This document shows, piece by piece, positions 53,339 through 62,097 of a stretch of 64,000 nucleotides of DNA. The stretch is from JADGOV01 sp963814355 (GTDB taxonomy: Bacteria; Actinomycetota; Actinomycetes; JADGOV01). Position 1 is the stretch's first letter; every line of letters begins with the position of its first letter. The notes under the pieces are model-generated. The model was not told the origin of the DNA, made no database searches, and was given only the letters and a program-made list of their open reading frames with translations. The stretch lies in the NCBI GenBank assembly GCA_963814355.1, contig CAWFCZ010000006.1:1-64000 (forward strand), given 5' to 3'. The translations under genes were made by a program, and so were the position numbers.

Positions 53339-53457
53339 CGGAGGTCTCCGAGCATGCTCCGCCTTGGTGCGCACGGCGGGTACGGCGGCGAGCTGGCCGA
53401 CCCGAGAGCCGCGAAGGCCACGATGAGGACGCCGGCGAGGATCGATGTTGGGGTCAT
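53335..53457 (-). CDS. Possible 40-residue one-helix protein
   Basis: The ATG at 53457 opens MTPTSILAGVLIVAFAALGS, a membrane helix, and ends RRSMLGDLR with its stop overlapping the monooxygenase ATG. Its own start overlaps the stop of the upstream remnant. The double ATGA overlaps suggest translational coupling. The frame may also be a fragment of a DoxX-like membrane protein, or chance. Confidence 0.3.
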   Translation of the reverse strand: MTPTSILAGVLIVAFAALGSASSPPYPPCAPRRSMLGDLR

Positions 53458-53700
53458 GACAGTTCCAGTCTCCAGGTGATCGAGAAGTGGTCGAGGGTTT
53501 CCTTGACCGAGGCGTGGTCGGCGCCGGGGGGTGAGCGTGAGGAACGCGACGGGTACCTCTCCGGCGTGCACGTCCGGGCGACCCACGGCTTGCGCGGCGG
53601 TGACCGCAGGAATGTGCGGGCAGCTCTGGTACAGCGTGTGGATGGGCCTGGGAGTCGAGGACTATCCGCTTAAGCCGCTGACGATGATCGTGTCAATGGA
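53457..53700 (-). pseudogene. Acyl-CoA synthetase (AMP-ligase) C-terminal remnant
   Basis: Reverse-strand frames give IDTIIVSGLSG and, after a stop and frameshift, HIPAVTAAQAVGRPDVHAGE followed by VPVAFLTLTP. These are the C-terminal hinge and swing-domain segments of AMP-forming ligases (compare GRPDxxxGEVPVAxVxLxP). The frame then shifts again to KETLDHFSITWRLELS. No adenylation core is found upstream. An intact enzyme of this kind would activate an aromatic or fatty acid, which would fit the neighbouring hydroxylase and transporter. Confidence 0.4.
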
Positions 53701-54375
53701 GACCATCTTCCTGTCGACGGGTCGCCTGCCGTCGTGGCGGCAGGCGCCGCTGCGCACGTGCTCCCGTTCATCTGCGTCCCGGCCGGGACACGCAACCACT
53801 TCGAAACCTGCCCCGGCGCCGGGGTCGGCTCGCGGGCCTAGACAAACTCGCGAGTACGGGTTCCGCGCCTGAAGCAGGCGAGAGCTCCAACTTCACTATC
53901 CGCTACTTCCGGTAGGGAACCGGGTAGCGCCGCAGAGCTGGACGAGGCGAGTCATTGACAATGGCCTGCGACGGGCGGATGCTATCGGTTGAATCCCGCG
54001 CTTGACCTCAACGATGTGGGTGGCTGGCGGCGTCCCCGTCGATGGTCACGAAAATGTCGTGGGGCCCTCCACCGAAGAGAGTCAACGCATTGGCCCACCT
54101 CAGCCCATAACCGGGAGCATCTCCGCCGGCCGGGGTTCATCCCGACCCCTTTCATTCCGCCGGCGAACGACACTGAGTCTGGACCTAGCTCAGCTCACCA
54201 GTAGAGCCCGCTGACGTCGTGCCGTGCGACTGACGCGCTCTTGAGTCGCCCCGCATGCCGACGCACCGGGGCGAATGCCTCGGGGCGACCCGCCTCGTGG
54301 CGTCTGGGCGGCCAGGCCGACGCAGTTGGACCGCACCGCCCCCTTCAAGAAGTTTCCACAGGAGGGTAACGTGCG
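53701..54375. other. 675 bases without a recognisable gene
   Basis: Short frames (for example 53989-54204 + and 54185-54436 -) lack motifs. The right end carries the promoter and GGAGG site of the MFS gene. No repeats or RNA genes were seen. Confidence 0.4.
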
Positions 54376-55704
54376 ATGTTGCTGAAGACGGTGCGCGAGC
54401 AAGCGGCAGGTTTGAACAAGGATCAGAAACGATCATTCACTGCGGCCTTCCTCGGCTGGTCGATGGACGCGTTCGATTACTTCATCGTCATCCTGGTCTA
54501 CGCTGACATCGGCAGGGAATTCCATGTCTCGCTGACGAAGATGGCGTTCCTGACCACGGTCACCCTGGCCGCCCGTCCGTTCGGTGCGTTCCTGTTCGGC
54601 CGCTGGGCGGATAAGGCCGGACGACGCAAGCCGCTCATCGCCTGCGTCCTGTTCTACTCCGTCATCGGGTTCATCTGCGCCTTCGCCCCCAACTTCAAAG
54701 TGCTCCTGGTTCTGCGCCTGCTGTACGGGCTCGGCATGGGGGGCGAGTGGGGGCTCGGCGCGGCGTTGGCAATGGAGAAGATCCCGATCGCCAAGCGGGG
54801 CTTCTACTCGGGGTTGCTCCAGCAGGGTTACGGCGTCGGTTTCATGGCGGCCGCCCTGGCTTACCTCGTCATAAACCCGCTTTGGGGCTGGCGCGGGCTG
54901 TTCGCCTTCAGTCTTCTGCCCGCGATGATCGTGCTGTTCGTACAGTTGAAGATTGAGGAGAGTGAGGTCTGGAAGGCGACCAAGGAGCGGGCCGTACAGA
55001 CCCACACGACGGTGCGCCAGATTTTCTCCAATCCGGTCATCGTGCGTCGCTTTGTCTACCTGGTCGTCTTGATGACCGCGTTCAACTGGATGAGCCACGG
55101 AACCCAGGACGTGTACCCGACGTTCCTCAAGGCAAAGAATGACGGCGGCATGCACCTCACCGGGACACACGCCATCTACGTGGCGCTTGTCTACAACGTC
55201 GGCGCCATCATCGGCGGCATGATCTTCGGCGCCTACTCGGAACGGCTCGGACGACGTCGGGCGATCATGCTCGCCGCGGGGCTCGCCCTGCCCGTTGTAC
55301 CGCTATTCGCCTATGCCCCCACGCTGGCAACTCTGGTCGTGGGCGCGTTCATGATGCAGTTCTTCGTTCAGGGAGCGTGGGGCGTCATCCCGGCCCACCT
55401 TGCCGAGATGAGCCCGGATGAGATCCGCGGCTTCTATCCCGGCGTCACCTACCAGCTGGGTAACCTGATCGCTTCGCTCAACTTGCCGATCCAGCAACGG
55501 CTCGCCGCCAGCCACAGCTACCCCTTCGCTTTGGCCGTCACCATCGTTCCCGTGCTTCTCGTGGTGATCATGATCACCGTCGCCGGCAAGGAAAACAAGG
55601 GCACCGCCTTCGCGGGCCAGGCCCCGCCCCCGGTCAAGTTGCCAGTTCCCAGCGGTCCGGTTCCCGTTCGACCAGCTGCCGCAACGGCAATCGGGCCTCT
55701 CTGA
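54376..55704 (+). CDS. MFS transporter, carboxylate/SHS-like
   Basis: This 442-residue protein has 12 membrane helices and clear motifs: FLGWSMDAFDYFIVILVYAD in helix one (the conserved Asp pattern of SHS and NanT-like proton symporters), GRWADKAGRRKPLIA (motif A), LLYGLGMGGEWGLGAALAME, and GAYSERLGRRRAIML in the second half. Relatives carry lactate, pyruvate, sialate or aromatic acids with H+. The C-terminal tail is Pro-rich. The ATG at 54376 is ten bases after a GGAGGG site. It may supply the substrate of the nearby monooxygenase, but the two genes are divergent. Confidence 0.82.
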   Translation: MLLKTVREQAAGLNKDQKRSFTAAFLGWSMDAFDYFIVILVYADIGREFHVSLTKMAFLTTVTLAARPFGAFLFGRWADKAGRRKPLIACVLFYSVIGFICAFAPNFKVLLVLRLLYGLGMGGEWGLGAALAMEKIPIAKRGFYSGLLQQGYGVGFMAAALAYLVINPLWGWRGLFAFSLLPAMIVLFVQLKIEESEVWKATKERAVQTHTTVRQIFSNPVIVRRFVYLVVLMTAFNWMSHGTQDVYPTFLKAKNDGGMHLTGTHAIYVALVYNVGAIIGGMIFGAYSERLGRRRAIMLAAGLALPVVPLFAYAPTLATLVVGAFMMQFFVQGAWGVIPAHLAEMSPDEIRGFYPGVTYQLGNLIASLNLPIQQRLAASHSYPFALAVTIVPVLLVVIMITVAGKENKGTAFAGQAPPPVKLPVPSGPVPVRPAAATAIGPL

Positions 55705-55842
55705 CCGGCGCCTCGTACCACAGCCGCACTCGGGGAAGGCTTCCCGGGCTGCGTGGTCGCAGCGTGGGCGCCGGCTTGGTGTCGGCGTCGCCAGCGTGAC
55801 GCGGGTTCGGTTCGAGCGGGTGGCGCCGGTCGCCGGCAGGGG

Positions 55843-56292
55843 TTAGGAGATCGCAGCCTTCACCAGCTCGACAACCCTCTTCTCCACAGCGGGGCTCCAC
55901 TTCTGGAGCGCGTACGACACCGGCCACATGCCGCCATCGTCGAGGTTGGCCGCGTCCTGGAATCCCAGGGTCGAGTACCGGTAGTTGAACTTGCCGGAGT
56001 CCTGGAAGAAGACGACCACCTTGCCGTCCGCGTTCGCGTAGGCGGGCATCCCGTACCAGGTCTTGGGCGACAGCTCCGGGGCGGTCGCGGTCACCGTCAT
56101 GTGCACGCGTTCGGCGAGCGCACGATCCTCCGGCACCATCTCGGCGATCCTGTCGAGGACCGCCCGCAGGCCGTCCGCCTTCTTGACGCCTCTCCTGCCC
56201 TCGGCGCGCACCTCGGCGGTGCGCTCCTTCATCGCCGCGCGCTCCGCGGCGCTGAAGCCGTCGGGCTCGGGCTTGGCTGTCTTCGTGGGCAT
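55843..56292 (-). CDS. DUF1801 (YdhG-like) protein
   Basis: This 149-residue soluble protein has the N-terminal Lys/Ala-rich helix (SAAERAAMKERTAEVRAEGR) and a DUF1801 core (ELSPKTWYGMPAYANADGKV, then VVFFQDSGKFNYRYSTLGFQ). The ATG at 56292 (AAGGGAAG upstream) is preferred over the frame start at 56472, whose extra 60 residues are unstructured. Function in this clade is unknown; relatives have been called iron-chaperone-like. Confidence 0.8.
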   Translation of the reverse strand: MPTKTAKPEPDGFSAAERAAMKERTAEVRAEGRRGVKKADGLRAVLDRIAEMVPEDRALAERVHMTVTATAPELSPKTWYGMPAYANADGKVVVFFQDSGKFNYRYSTLGFQDAANLDDGGMWPVSYALQKWSPAVEKRVVELVKAAIS

Positions 56293-56589
56293 TCTCGGGC
56301 TTCCCTTCTGGACGCCGACGGGTTCGGTGTCATGCCGACCTTCCGTGGAAAGGCTAAAGCCCGGCCGCACCATTGTGCTTCTCGATTCCTGATCGATCGA
56401 TGGCGCAGCCGATGACGTCGAGCAGCCACGCAAGTCACTTCGGGATCGTCCGGGCCTCCGGGTCGGCGTCATCGACGCCGCTCGGTTCGGGTTTCAGGTC
56501 ACTAACTGATCGCTGGGGGTCACCGCGATGTCGGGGTGAACCATCCATACGTTGGGTTCCCAGTAGGACGCTCGGTCCTTGTCCAGGTC

Positions 56590-58764
56590 TCAGACAACGG
56601 TCACTGGTGGGGTCAGTGGGGGAATGTCGTCTCGCGGCCCGGTCGGCGGTATCGGCGTGTGCTGCGGGATGCGGAGCATGGTGCTCGTCCACCTCGGTAT
56701 CCACCAGTTCGCGTTGCCGAGGAGTTTCATCAGGGCCGGGACGAGGAGGGCACGGATGACGGTGGCGTCGAAGATGATTCCGGCCGCGATGCCCACGGCA
56801 AGCGACTTGATCTCGAACCCTGGGCTGGTGGACAGCACGAGGAAGGCGAACATCAGGATGAGCGCGCCGCTGGTGACCAGCTTGCCGGTGCGGGCCAGCC
56901 CGAGTTGGATCGCTTTGTCGGTGGAGCCGGTCTCGTCGTAGGCCTCCCGCATCCGCGAGAGCATGAAGACCTCGTAGTCCATCGACAGGCCGAAGAGGAA
57001 AGCGAAGATCATCAGAGGGACGTAGGCGGTGATGGAGCCGGTTGCGCCGACGTCCCACAGCCTGGAGCCGTGCCCCTGCTGGAAGACGAAGACGACGATG
57101 CCGAAGGCCGCGGCGAGTGAGAACAGGTTGAGCAGCACGGCCTTGACCGCGAGGACGATCGAGCGGAACGCGCGGGTCAGCAGGACCAGGGTCAGCAGTA
57201 GGACCATTCCGAGGATGACGGGGAAGCTGCCGTAGAGGGCGTGCAGGAAGTCCTGGTTGACCGCAGCGACACCGGTCAACGTGCCCTCGGTTCCGTCGAG
57301 TACCGCGTTGGCCCGGTCGATGATGCCCCGGATCCCGGGGGCCGCGCCGTCGATCGCCGGGAACGTCTCGATCAGGGAGGTGGATCCCTGCTGCCAACCC
57401 TGCGGCGCGGCCGCGCCGACCAGCCCGTCCACGTTCTGGAGTTTCACCGCGATCCGCTTGGCGCTCCCGCCGTGCTCGACGAGGACATCGAGCGGCTTCA
57501 TCACACCGGGGCTGATCTGCGCGTCGGCGAGCAGCTGGCGGCCGGCGATGGCCGTGCCGCTGCCCGGGAAGTGCGCGAGCTGCGTCTCACCGGTCTTCAG
57601 TTGGGTCCCGATGCCGGCCAGGGTCACGACCAGCAGGATCCCGACACCCGCGACGGCGGCGGGCCGGCGGAGTACGAAGCGGGCCCACCGTCCCCACGCA
57701 CCGTCCTCGCCGTGGCCATGGTCGAGCAGCCGCCGGGGCATGACCCGCACCTTGTTGATCCGCTCGCCGAGGACGGCGAGGACGGCCGGGAGCAGGGTGA
57801 GCGAGGCGAGTACGGAGACGGCCGGGATCAGCATGCCGCCGATGCCCATCGAGCGGATCAACGGCAGCGGCAGCGCGACCATCGCCAGCAGGCCGATCGC
57901 TACGGTGGAGCCGGAGACGATGACCGAGCGGCCGGCGTGCGTCATGGTCTGCACCAGTGCGGTCTCGACGTCCTCGCCTTGGCGCAACTCGTCGCGGAAC
58001 CGGAAGATCATCACGAGCGCGTAGTCGATCGCGAGACCAAGCCCGACCAGCGCGATGAGGAACTGCACGATGATCGAGACGTCGGTGAGGTAGGTCAGTG
58101 CCCACACCAGCGTGAACGTGTTGAGGATCGCGGCGAGTGCGACGGCGAGCGGTGCGAGTACCGCCGGCAGCGTGCCGAAGACGAACAGCAGGATCACCAG
58201 CGCGCCGAGCCCGCCGATCAGCGCCTCCAGCAGGACGCTCGCGCCACCGCCGCCACTGTCCTTGGTCGCCTCGTCGAGGGCGTCGCGACCCGTTACGTTG
58301 ACGGTGACCCCGCTCGTGAGCCCAGCGGCCGCTGCCGCCTTGATGTCTTTCGCGCCGCTGAGCACGTCGACGCCGGCCTTCCCGGGCGGGTAGATCATCT
58401 GGAAGGCCGTGTGGCGGTCCTTCGAGACGTACATCAGGTTGCCGGTGGAGAAGTAGGAGCTGGTGAACGCACCCGGCACCGAATGTGCTGCGCGTTTCAT
58501 GCCCTGCTCGATCGCGGTGTTCCTGGTGGCGTCGCCGCTGGTGTGGAAGACGACGACGCTCGGCGTCCGATCGCCGACGCCGAGCGCGCGCAGGGCGCGC
58601 TGACTCGCCTCGTACGCCGGCTGGCCGGGGATAGCGGTGGCCGTGTACCAGCGGGTGGAGAGTTGGCCGGCCGCGAAGCCGCCGAACAGCGTCAGCACGA
58701 TCCACGCGGCGATCACCGGCCAGCGGTAGCGGGCGGTGAAGTGAGCGAGCCGGGCGAGCTTCAT
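56590..58764 (-). CDS. MMPL-family RND transporter
   Basis: This 724-residue protein has two halves, each with a large extracytoplasmic domain followed by a block of membrane helices. Typical marks are the first helix (WPVIAAWIVLTLFGGFAAGQ), GLAIDYALVMIFRFRDELRQ in the first block, and LFGLSMDYEVFMLSRMREAY in the second block, with the conserved Asp-Tyr of the proton relay. MMPL proteins export lipids, siderophores or drugs. The ATG at 58764 begins MKLARLAHFTARYRWP, the family-typical start. It lies 43 bases downstream of the small gene at 58808-59083 on the same strand. Confidence 0.9.
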   Translation of the reverse strand: MKLARLAHFTARYRWPVIAAWIVLTLFGGFAAGQLSTRWYTATAIPGQPAYEASQRALRALGVGDRTPSVVVFHTSGDATRNTAIEQGMKRAAHSVPGAFTSSYFSTGNLMYVSKDRHTAFQMIYPPGKAGVDVLSGAKDIKAAAAAGLTSGVTVNVTGRDALDEATKDSGGGGASVLLEALIGGLGALVILLFVFGTLPAVLAPLAVALAAILNTFTLVWALTYLTDVSIIVQFLIALVGLGLAIDYALVMIFRFRDELRQGEDVETALVQTMTHAGRSVIVSGSTVAIGLLAMVALPLPLIRSMGIGGMLIPAVSVLASLTLLPAVLAVLGERINKVRVMPRRLLDHGHGEDGAWGRWARFVLRRPAAVAGVGILLVVTLAGIGTQLKTGETQLAHFPGSGTAIAGRQLLADAQISPGVMKPLDVLVEHGGSAKRIAVKLQNVDGLVGAAAPQGWQQGSTSLIETFPAIDGAAPGIRGIIDRANAVLDGTEGTLTGVAAVNQDFLHALYGSFPVILGMVLLLTLVLLTRAFRSIVLAVKAVLLNLFSLAAAFGIVVFVFQQGHGSRLWDVGATGSITAYVPLMIFAFLFGLSMDYEVFMLSRMREAYDETGSTDKAIQLGLARTGKLVTSGALILMFAFLVLSTSPGFEIKSLAVGIAAGIIFDATVIRALLVPALMKLLGNANWWIPRWTSTMLRIPQHTPIPPTGPRDDIPPLTPPVTVV

Positions 58765-58807
58765 GGGAGCCCTTTCATAGGTTGAGCAAGGCTGGGATAG
58801 GCACCTG

Positions 58808-59083
58808 TCACAGTGGGATTGAGGGTGGATCGGGCTGGTCGGCGGGTTCGGCGCGCGAGACCGAAACCAGCGGCAGGCCAACGTCGCGCACTCTGCGCAA
58901 CAAGCCGTGCAACGCGGCCTGGTCGATCACCGGCCCGGAAATGACGGTCGTGCCGTCGCGCTCGTTGCGGAGGCTCAGGCCGTCGAACCAGGCGGTCCAG
59001 CGGGCATCGAGGTGCCCCTTGAGGCGGATTTCGTACCGTCCGGCGTCGTTCCACTTCCCGGGTGGTGTGGGTGTCTCGCTCAT
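58808..59083 (-). CDS. Small hypothetical protein upstream of the MMPL gene
   Basis: This 91-residue protein begins MSETPTPPGKWNDAGRYEIR and has a compact alpha/beta pattern (LKGHLDARWTAWFDGLSLRN, then VISGPVIDQAALHGLLRRVR). I know similar small proteins from actinobacteria, usually beside regulators or transporters, but no function. The ATG has a GGAAG site. It probably forms an operon with the MMPL transporter. Confidence 0.75.
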   Translation of the reverse strand: MSETPTPPGKWNDAGRYEIRLKGHLDARWTAWFDGLSLRNERDGTTVISGPVIDQAALHGLLRRVRDVGLPLVSVSRAEPADQPDPPSIPL

Positions 59084-59234
59084 GAGCTTCCTTCCTGCGG
59101 ATTGTCCTGCTGGACAGAGTTCCGCTGGCGGTGCGCCGTCGGTGATCTGACCGGAACGTAGAAGCAGATGTGGTGAGCAGGCATCCCCACACCTGGTGAT
59201 TCATATGGCGATCTGTGCGGTGGCGAGTGGCGAG

Positions 59235-59367
59235 GGGGTCCTCGTGGTCGACGCCGGCGAGCCGCGCAACGCCGTCCGCGACCTCGGCGGCGGGCCCGGG
59301 TGAGGTCCAGGGCCGCGGACGGGCCGGCGGCGCCTCCGCCGGTGACCACGACGTCGTGTTGACGCAT
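59235..59367 (-). pseudogene. NAD(P)/FAD oxidoreductase N-terminal fragment with inverted piece
   Basis: From the ATG at 59367 the reverse strand reads MRQHDVVVTGGGAAGPSAAL then DLTRA, the FAD-binding start of a thioredoxin-reductase-like protein. The expected continuation is found on the plus strand instead (VLVVDAGEPRNAVRDL, about 59240-59285), so a short inversion split the gene. The rest is missing. It is divergent from the XRE-cupin regulator, an arrangement common for this enzyme and its regulator. Confidence 0.5.
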
Positions 59368-59436
59368 GCCCCAAAGGTTGGAGTCCCGGAGGCTGAATCC
59401 CTACGAACGTTGCTGTTTCCGGGAAACGGGAGTGGG

Positions 59437-60030
59437 ATGAGCCTCGTGGCGGACACCTCAGCGGCGGCCATCGCCGCCGTGCTCGACCAGGTCGGGCCCA
59501 GGCTGAAGCGACTCCGCGAACAACGCGGGATGACTCTCACCGGCGTTGCCACGGTGACCGGCATCTCCAAGAGCACGCTGTCCCGGCTCGAGACCCGGCA
59601 GCGGCGGCCCACTCTGGAACTGCTCCTTGCGCTATCCCATGCTTACCGCGTTCCCCTGGACGGCCTGGTTGCCGCGCCCGAGGAGGGCGACCCGCGGATC
59701 CACCTCAAACCCGGCCGCGTCAAAGGCAGGACGGTGATCCCGCTGACCAGGCAACCCGAGGGCATGCAGGCCTGGAAGATCGTCATCCCGACCAGCAAGG
59801 TCACCCCGGAGCCACGGGCGCACGACGGCTACGAATGGATCTATGTTCTGTCCGGCGAGATGCGTCTCGTTCTCGGTGACCAGGACTGGGTGCTCAGGCC
59901 GGGCGAGGTCGCCGCGTTCGACACCAAGGTGCCGCATTGGTTCGGCAGCACAGGCGGCGAACCAGCGGAGATCCTCAGCATCTTCGGACGGCCCGGCGAA
60001 CGCATGACCGTCCGGACCACCCCTCCCTAG
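59437..60030 (+). CDS. XRE-cupin transcriptional regulator
   Basis: This 197-residue protein has an N-terminal helix-turn-helix of the XRE type at about 20-78 (LKRLREQRGMTLTGVATVTG, ISKSTLSRLETRQRRPTLEL). A C-terminal cupin (about 120-190) follows, with DGYEWIYVLSGEMRLVLGD and the late His in DTKVPHWFG. Such regulators sense small ligands and often control a neighbouring gene. The divergent oxidoreductase next to it is broken here, so the original target may be lost. The ATG at 59437 has a GGGAG site. Confidence 0.85.
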   Translation: MSLVADTSAAAIAAVLDQVGPRLKRLREQRGMTLTGVATVTGISKSTLSRLETRQRRPTLELLLALSHAYRVPLDGLVAAPEEGDPRIHLKPGRVKGRTVIPLTRQPEGMQAWKIVIPTSKVTPEPRAHDGYEWIYVLSGEMRLVLGDQDWVLRPGEVAAFDTKVPHWFGSTGGEPAEILSIFGRPGERMTVRTTPP

Positions 60031-60222
60031 CCCCAATAGGCGGCGGCGCAAGACGTGGTCAGACTCCTGAAGGTCAGCCAGGAGTGCGACCGTGAGCGGT
60101 CGCCCCGCTCGAGTCCAGGAGAGGGTGTGCTCCGCCGCGCGGACGTGGTTCAGTACCTCTCAAAGGTTGGCTTCCGTCTGCTCCTCCTCGGGCCAGCCCG
60201 CATGCGGTGATTGGATCGGCGG

Positions 60223-61473
60223 GTGACAGTGCCCGCCGGTTCGACCGATGCCCGGGTTCGACCGGTGTTGAGCCCGTGGCGCTTCGTCGTCTGGTTCGGG
60301 GTGGTCAGCCTCTTCGCGGACATGGTCTACGAAGGTGCCAGGAGCATCATCGGCCCCTACCTGGCGACGTTGGGGGCCTCCGCGCTGGTGGTCGGCGTGA
60401 CCGCGGGTGCTGGGGAGTTTCTCGGGTATGGCCTGCGGGTCGTCTCCGGCTATCTGGTGACTCGCAGCCGGCACTACTGGAACTGGACGATTGTCGGTTA
60501 CGGCCTGACCGTGCTGAGCGTGCCGCTGATCGGGGTCACCCACGCGTTGGCACCGGCGCTGCTGTTGTTCGGGACCGAGCGGCTCGGCAAGGCGGTTCGA
60601 TCCCCGGCCAAGGACACCCTGCTGTCGCACGCCTCGACCCGGACCGGCAGCGGAAAGGCGTTCGGCGTCCACCAGGCGATGGATCAGATCGGCGCGGTGG
60701 CCGGCCCGCTCATCCTGGCCGGGGTGCTGTCCTGGCACGAGGGTGACTACCGGCTGGCTTTCGCCGTCCTGGCCGGGCCCGGGATCGTGGTCCTGGCAGT
60801 GCTGACCTGGCTGCGACGCAAGGCCCCGGACCCCGCCGCGTACGAGACGGCCGGGTCCGGCGTACCCGCGGCGGTCGGGCCGCGAGCTGCGGGCGCGAGC
60901 GGGCGGCTGGGCGAACGGCGGCCGCTGCCCGCGCTTCTGTGGCGGTACGTCGGCGCGGTCGCCGTGCTCTCGTGTGGGGTGGCATCGTTCCCGCTGCTGG
61001 CGTTCCATGCCCAGACCCGAGGCTTGCTCACCGCGGCGCAGGTTCCGGTGCTGTTCGCGCTGGCGATGCTGGTGGATGGACTGAGCGGACTAGTCATCGG
61101 CCGGGCCTACGACCGTCGCGGCCCGAACGTGCTGCTGGCCGTGCCGGTCGCGGCATCCTTCGCCGCGATCGCCTTCACCTCCGACGCGCTGCTGGTCTGG
61201 ATCGGGGTTGCGATCTGGGGCGTCGTCAACGGCATCCTGGACTCCACCATCAAGGCGGTCGTCACCCGCCTCGTGCCGCCCGGTACCCGAGCGAGCGCAT
61301 TCGGCTGGCTCGCGCTGGTGCGCGGCGTCGGACTCCTCGTGGCCGGGGGCATGCTCGGACTGGCCTACGACCACAGCATCACCCTGGTGATCTGGTTCAT
61401 CGTGGCCACCAACGCCGTCGCGCTGACCGGGTTGTGGTCCGTGCTCCGCCACCCCGACCTGCACGCATTCTGA
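60223..61473 (+). CDS. MFS transporter
   Basis: This 416-residue protein has 12 helices. The N-terminal half holds FVVWFGVVSLFADMVYEGAR, then SIIGPYLATLGASALVVGVT, and ERLGKAVRSPAKDTLLSHAS after helix four. That pattern belongs to an MFS family often found with heavy-metal or drug resistance genes. An IGRAYDRRGPNVLLAV motif A follows in the second half. The substrate is unknown. The GTG at 60223 is preferred; a TTG at 60211 and a GTG at 60229 are alternatives. Confidence 0.75.
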   Translation: MTVPAGSTDARVRPVLSPWRFVVWFGVVSLFADMVYEGARSIIGPYLATLGASALVVGVTAGAGEFLGYGLRVVSGYLVTRSRHYWNWTIVGYGLTVLSVPLIGVTHALAPALLLFGTERLGKAVRSPAKDTLLSHASTRTGSGKAFGVHQAMDQIGAVAGPLILAGVLSWHEGDYRLAFAVLAGPGIVVLAVLTWLRRKAPDPAAYETAGSGVPAAVGPRAAGASGRLGERRPLPALLWRYVGAVAVLSCGVASFPLLAFHAQTRGLLTAAQVPVLFALAMLVDGLSGLVIGRAYDRRGPNVLLAVPVAASFAAIAFTSDALLVWIGVAIWGVVNGILDSTIKAVVTRLVPPGTRASAFGWLALVRGVGLLVAGGMLGLAYDHSITLVIWFIVATNAVALTGLWSVLRHPDLHAF

Positions 61474-62097
61474 TCAACCGTGCCAACTCGGCCAGGCCCC
61501 ACGCCGGACCTCAGCCCGGCTGTGGCACACGACGAGACCCTCCGTATCCAGCCTGTGCACCAGCTGGCTCGCAGCAGCCGCGGTCACCCGGAAGCCTCAA
61601 CTCAAGCAGCTCCCGAATACCCCTGTTCTAATCGGTTTGCCTGGAGGCGGCTTCAAGCGGCGAAGTCGACGAGCGATGGCTGGTGATCGCGCGGGAACGG
61701 ATGTCTGAGTTGGCCAGCCTGGCGAAGCAGCACCCTCGCCTCGAGCTGCCGGTCGACGTTCTGGTCCAGGCTGCTGACCCCGTGTAGCCGACCTGCTGCC
61801 CGCTCTCATGGGCCCCTACCCTTCTCCAGGGGGAACTACTGCATCGACAGCGACATCACCCGCTACCTGGTCAGCACTCGGGTGCCGGCCGCCGGCGCCG
61901 TCTGCCAGCCCGCGGGCTCCCCGTACCGACCAGACCATGACCGGGTTCTGCGCCGGGTCCCACCAGTCGCAGCGGTAAACAGCCCTCGCTGGTGTAACCC
62001 AGCAGCGCCTGGCATCACCTAGTGTCGTGTCGGGCACCCTCGGTGGAGTGCTCGGCGCGGCCAGGGGTGGGCACGCCGGGCAGGGAGGCGATGATCG
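61474..62097. other. 624 bases without a recognisable gene
   Basis: One plus-strand frame ends VIARERMSELASLAKQHPRL then ELPVDVLVQAADPV (stop near 61785). It looks protein-like but has no start with a ribosome site and no family I know; it may be a gene end left by deletion. The right end holds the GGGAGG site of the ABC gene. Confidence 0.35.

Noticed and set aside
57241..58785. Long plus-strand open frame of 514 codons
   Set aside because: It is antisense to the MMPL transporter, is rich in Arg/Asp/Gly/Gln from GC-biased third positions, and has no motif or ribosome site.
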